Origin: Eilatimonas milleporae
Lineage (GTDB): Bacteria; Pseudomonadota; Alphaproteobacteria; Sphingomonadales; Kordiimonadaceae
DNA length: 64,000 bases
Assembly: GCF_003688555.1 (NCBI RefSeq)
Contig: NZ_REFR01000016.1
Coordinates: forward strand, 62,001-126,000
Reading direction: 5' to 3'
Each line of letters opens with the position of its first letter. Position 1 is the stretch's first letter. The notes under the pieces were generated by a model. The model was not told where the DNA came from. It saw nothing but the letters and a program-made list of their open reading frames with translations, and searched no databases. Below are positions 62,181-64,000 of this stretch, one piece after another. A program made the position numbers and the translations under genes.

Positions 62181-63623
62181 TTATGCGGTGACGGTTCCGG
62201 TGCGCCCGGTCTCCTGTATGGTGACGGAGACAGTATCGGCGGTTTTCACGACAACCTGGCGCAGGCTGTCCTGTTCAAGGGCCCTGATCAGTTCGGGGCG
62301 CGCGTCCAGCCAGGCGGTGACAGCCTCGGGGGCGGCCATGGTCAGCGTGCCGGGCTGTGCCTGCCGGCCAAGCCGCTGCGCCTGTTGCAGCAGGGACAGG
62401 GCCTGTGCGGCCGCGTTGGGGCCGCCCGGTGTGGCCGGGCGCGTCAGTAGGCGCTGCCGCAGCGACAGGCCGCTGCGGGCCCGGCGCAGTTCCATCAGGC
62501 CGAACCGTGACAGGCCGGTACGCTCGACCGGGGTCTTGTGCTCACCCAGGGCGGCATCCAGCGTCGCGGTTAAGTCCGCCACCGCGTCTTTTGCCCGCAT
62601 ATCGATAAAGTCCGTGACGATCAAACCGCCGATATCCTGAAAGTCCAGATGGTGGGCAATGGCCAGGGCCGCTTCCAGATTGACCCGCCGAATGGCTTCC
62701 TGCGGCCCGTGGGCGGCCAGTGCCGCGCCCATATTCACATCAATGGCCGTCAGCGCCGGTGTCTCATGGATGGACAGCCAGCCACCGGATGGCAGGACAA
62801 TCCGGTCTGCCAGCGCTTCCTGCAAGGCGTCCTCGACACCGTCTTCCTCAAAAGCGGCCATGCCCGCAGGATGGATATCCAGCCGTGCGGACAGGTCCGG
62901 GTAGCGGTCCGCGGTCACTGTGCGGGCCTGCGTCAGACTGGCACGGTCGGCAAACTGCACGGGGACATCGCCGTCTTCCACAGCGGTGAGGGCCAGATCA
63001 ATCAGCGCGGGACTGTACAGTGTGCCCGTTTCCAGGGGCGCGGAAAGGGGTTTTGTTAAACGTTCCGCTTCCATAATAACAAAGGCATCGTCGACACTGG
63101 CCGCCCGGCTGCGGACGATCAGGTTGACCCCCGCCTGTGCCGTCAGGGGGCTGAGCGCGGCGTCCAGGGCGCGGGCCCGTTTGGGCGGCAGATCATTGGA
63201 CAGGCTGAGTTTGCCGGTGCTGTTCCCGTCGCGCGCGCTCAGACATTCGGCCACCACGTATCGGCCCACCAGGCGGGCGCGGGGCGTGACCGACAGCGCC
63301 TTGCCGGTTTCCAGAACACCGGGGTCCGACAGGACCTGTACGCGCAGGCATTCCCCTTCATGGGCGCAGTCCGACAGCCGTTTCACCGCCCCCTTGACGC
63401 GCTGGCGCGCACGGCGGCGGTTCATGACGCCCTCGCCAAGGGGTCCTAAGTCCAGGAAAACCATATCCAGCCGGGCGTTCACCTGGCGCACGCGGGCATC
63501 CACAATGCTGCCGATGGGGCTGACAGTGTTACTGTCATGAAATGTCAGCCGGGCCGGAAATCCGTCCTGATCGATGACGGCGCTGCGCCACCGGCCAATG
63601 CCGGCCTCGATAATGGTGCGCAT
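62181..63623 (-). CDS. rng: Ribonuclease E/G family endoribonuclease
   Basis: 480 residues from ATG 63623 with GGAG upstream; the frame runs on to 63809 but overlaps maf. The S1-like region (IGSIVDARVRQVNARLDMVF) is followed by the DNase I-like catalytic domain, whose two Asp are in ALTAIDVNMGA and LIVTDFIDMR. The enzyme trims rRNA and starts mRNA decay. It lacks the long C-terminal degradosome scaffold of RNase E, as expected for RNase G. Its ATG shares one base with the maf stop codon. Confidence 0.94.
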   Translation of the reverse strand: MRTIIEAGIGRWRSAVIDQDGFPARLTFHDSNTVSPIGSIVDARVRQVNARLDMVFLDLGPLGEGVMNRRRARQRVKGAVKRLSDCAHEGECLRVQVLSDPGVLETGKALSVTPRARLVGRYVVAECLSARDGNSTGKLSLSNDLPPKRARALDAALSPLTAQAGVNLIVRSRAASVDDAFVIMEAERLTKPLSAPLETGTLYSPALIDLALTAVEDGDVPVQFADRASLTQARTVTADRYPDLSARLDIHPAGMAAFEEDGVEDALQEALADRIVLPSGGWLSIHETPALTAIDVNMGAALAAHGPQEAIRRVNLEAALAIAHHLDFQDIGGLIVTDFIDMRAKDAVADLTATLDAALGEHKTPVERTGLSRFGLMELRRARSGLSLRQRLLTRPATPGGPNAAAQALSLLQQAQRLGRQAQPGTLTMAAPEAVTAWLDARPELIRALEQDSLRQVVVKTADTVSVTIQETGRTGTVTA

Positions 63624-64000
63624 CAGGGTATCTCCGGGGGTGTGGCGCCAGCCGGGCGGTTTGGACGCCAGTGTGTTTCCAGCCATCCGCCAACCTCGAA
63701 AAGCGGCAGGCCGACAATCGCCGAATATGATCCCGATACCTGGCGTATAAACCGCGCCGCCAGGCCCTGTATCGCATATCCCCCGGCTTTGCCGTGCCAT
63801 TCCCCGCATGCCAGATACGCCGTGACCTCGGCAGCCGACAGGCGTTTGAAGACGACTGTGCTGGTGACCGACTTTACCCGACTGTTTCCGTCCGGTGTGG
63901 TCAATGCGATACCGGTGATGACCCTGTGCCGCCGTCCGCTCAACAGGGCCAGACAGCTTTTTGCGCTGTGTTCATCCTCGGCCTTGGGCAGGATGCGCCG
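63623..64000 (-). CDS. maf: Maf-family nucleotide pyrophosphatase (partial, 5' end beyond window)
   Basis: The coding frame is open to the window edge, so only the C-terminal 125 residues are seen. The visible part has the Maf pattern: ILPKAEDEHSAKSCLALLSG, RRHRVITGIALTT, FKRLSAAEVTAYLACGEWHG, KAGGYAIQG and GSYSAIVGLPL. Maf proteins hydrolyse non-canonical or modified nucleotides. Its stop overlaps the rng start by one base (TGATG), so the two are coupled. Confidence 0.93.
   Translation of the reverse strand, partial: RRILPKAEDEHSAKSCLALLSGRRHRVITGIALTTPDGNSRVKSVTSTVVFKRLSAAEVTAYLACGEWHGKAGGYAIQGLAARFIRQVSGSYSAIVGLPLFEVGGWLETHWRPNRPAGATPPEIP

Overview
The window looks like a chromosomal stretch from a free-living, Gram-negative, aerobic alphaproteobacterium, probably aquatic. 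Signs of this are LptF/LptG lipopolysaccharide export, OmpW- and MipA/OmpV-type outer-membrane proteins, a TonB-dependent receptor, the maf-rng-yacG order typical of Alphaproteobacteria, a cyanide-insensitive type bd oxidase, Tat signal peptides on several secreted enzymes, and evenly moderate-to-high GC coding sequence. A placement near Kordiimonadales or a related order is only a guess. No insertion sequences, integrases, phage genes, CRISPR arrays or rRNA genes were seen. One tRNA gene (Phe-GAA) is present.

Layout. 1-1258: end of a bd-type oxidase operon (cydA tail, cydB, a 34-residue DUF2474 subunit). 1255-4170: a large RTX metalloprotease whose stop codon overlaps that of the small subunit. 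4249-7924: three consecutive exported hydrolases (Ntn-type asparaginase, metallo-beta-lactamase fold, serine beta-lactamase fold). 8069-9428: an exported peroxiredoxin and an unknown exported protein. 9448-14221: lptFG, a multi-pass membrane protein and a GT4 glycosyltransferase. 14598-16405: a PAS protein and the iron-storage pair bfd/bfr. 16658-22917: an MBL hydrolase, trhO, a small lipoprotein, a BLUF blue-light sensor, a PPP-type phosphatase and an Xaa-Pro aminopeptidase. 23029-27159: an S9 oligopeptidase, a DUF442 protein, OmpW and a DNA glycosylase. 27224-29789: an inactive-looking beta-lactamase-fold membrane protein divergent from an iodotyrosine-deiodinase-like flavoprotein. 29810-36804: MipA/OmpV, a MATE exporter, an OPT peptide transporter operon with a membrane protein and an exported amidohydrolase, and a fasciclin protein. 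37043-39662: reverse transsulfuration (cystathionine beta-synthase plus a gamma-lyase-type enzyme). 40153-45983: a TonB receptor, a chemoreceptor and a DUF1028-TPR protein. 46122-52469: a surface-glycan-like cluster (thioesterase, methyltransferase, sulfotransferase, two GT4 enzymes, one GT-like protein). 52714-60942: a HlyIII protein, a patatin-DUF3376 protein, a cold-shock protein, a second chemoreceptor, an exported HisC-like aminotransferase and two YbjQ-family proteins. 60968-64000: a DfsB/ClbS-like protein, tRNA-Phe, yacG, rng and maf (running off the end).

How the genes fit together. Peptide scavenging is a recurring theme: a secreted RTX protease, an OPT transporter, an exported amidohydrolase, an Xaa-Pro aminopeptidase and an S9 oligopeptidase. 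Sulfur and iron handling appear as compact units (cystathionine beta-synthase with gamma-lyase; bfd with bfr, which share a short upstream motif). The 46-52 kb block probably builds a sulfated or otherwise decorated glycan or glycolipid.

The most unusual items are: the iodotyrosine-deiodinase homologue with its full substrate-binding triad, beside a beta-lactamase fold that has lost its catalytic residues; the RTX protease with RTX blocks on both sides of the catalytic domain and a Cys/His-rich N-terminus; the short BLUF gene with two inverted repeats in its upstream region; and a Tat-exported aminotransferase. Start sites were set by ribosome binding sites and signal peptides where possible. 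No database search was done, so all family names rest on motif recognition.
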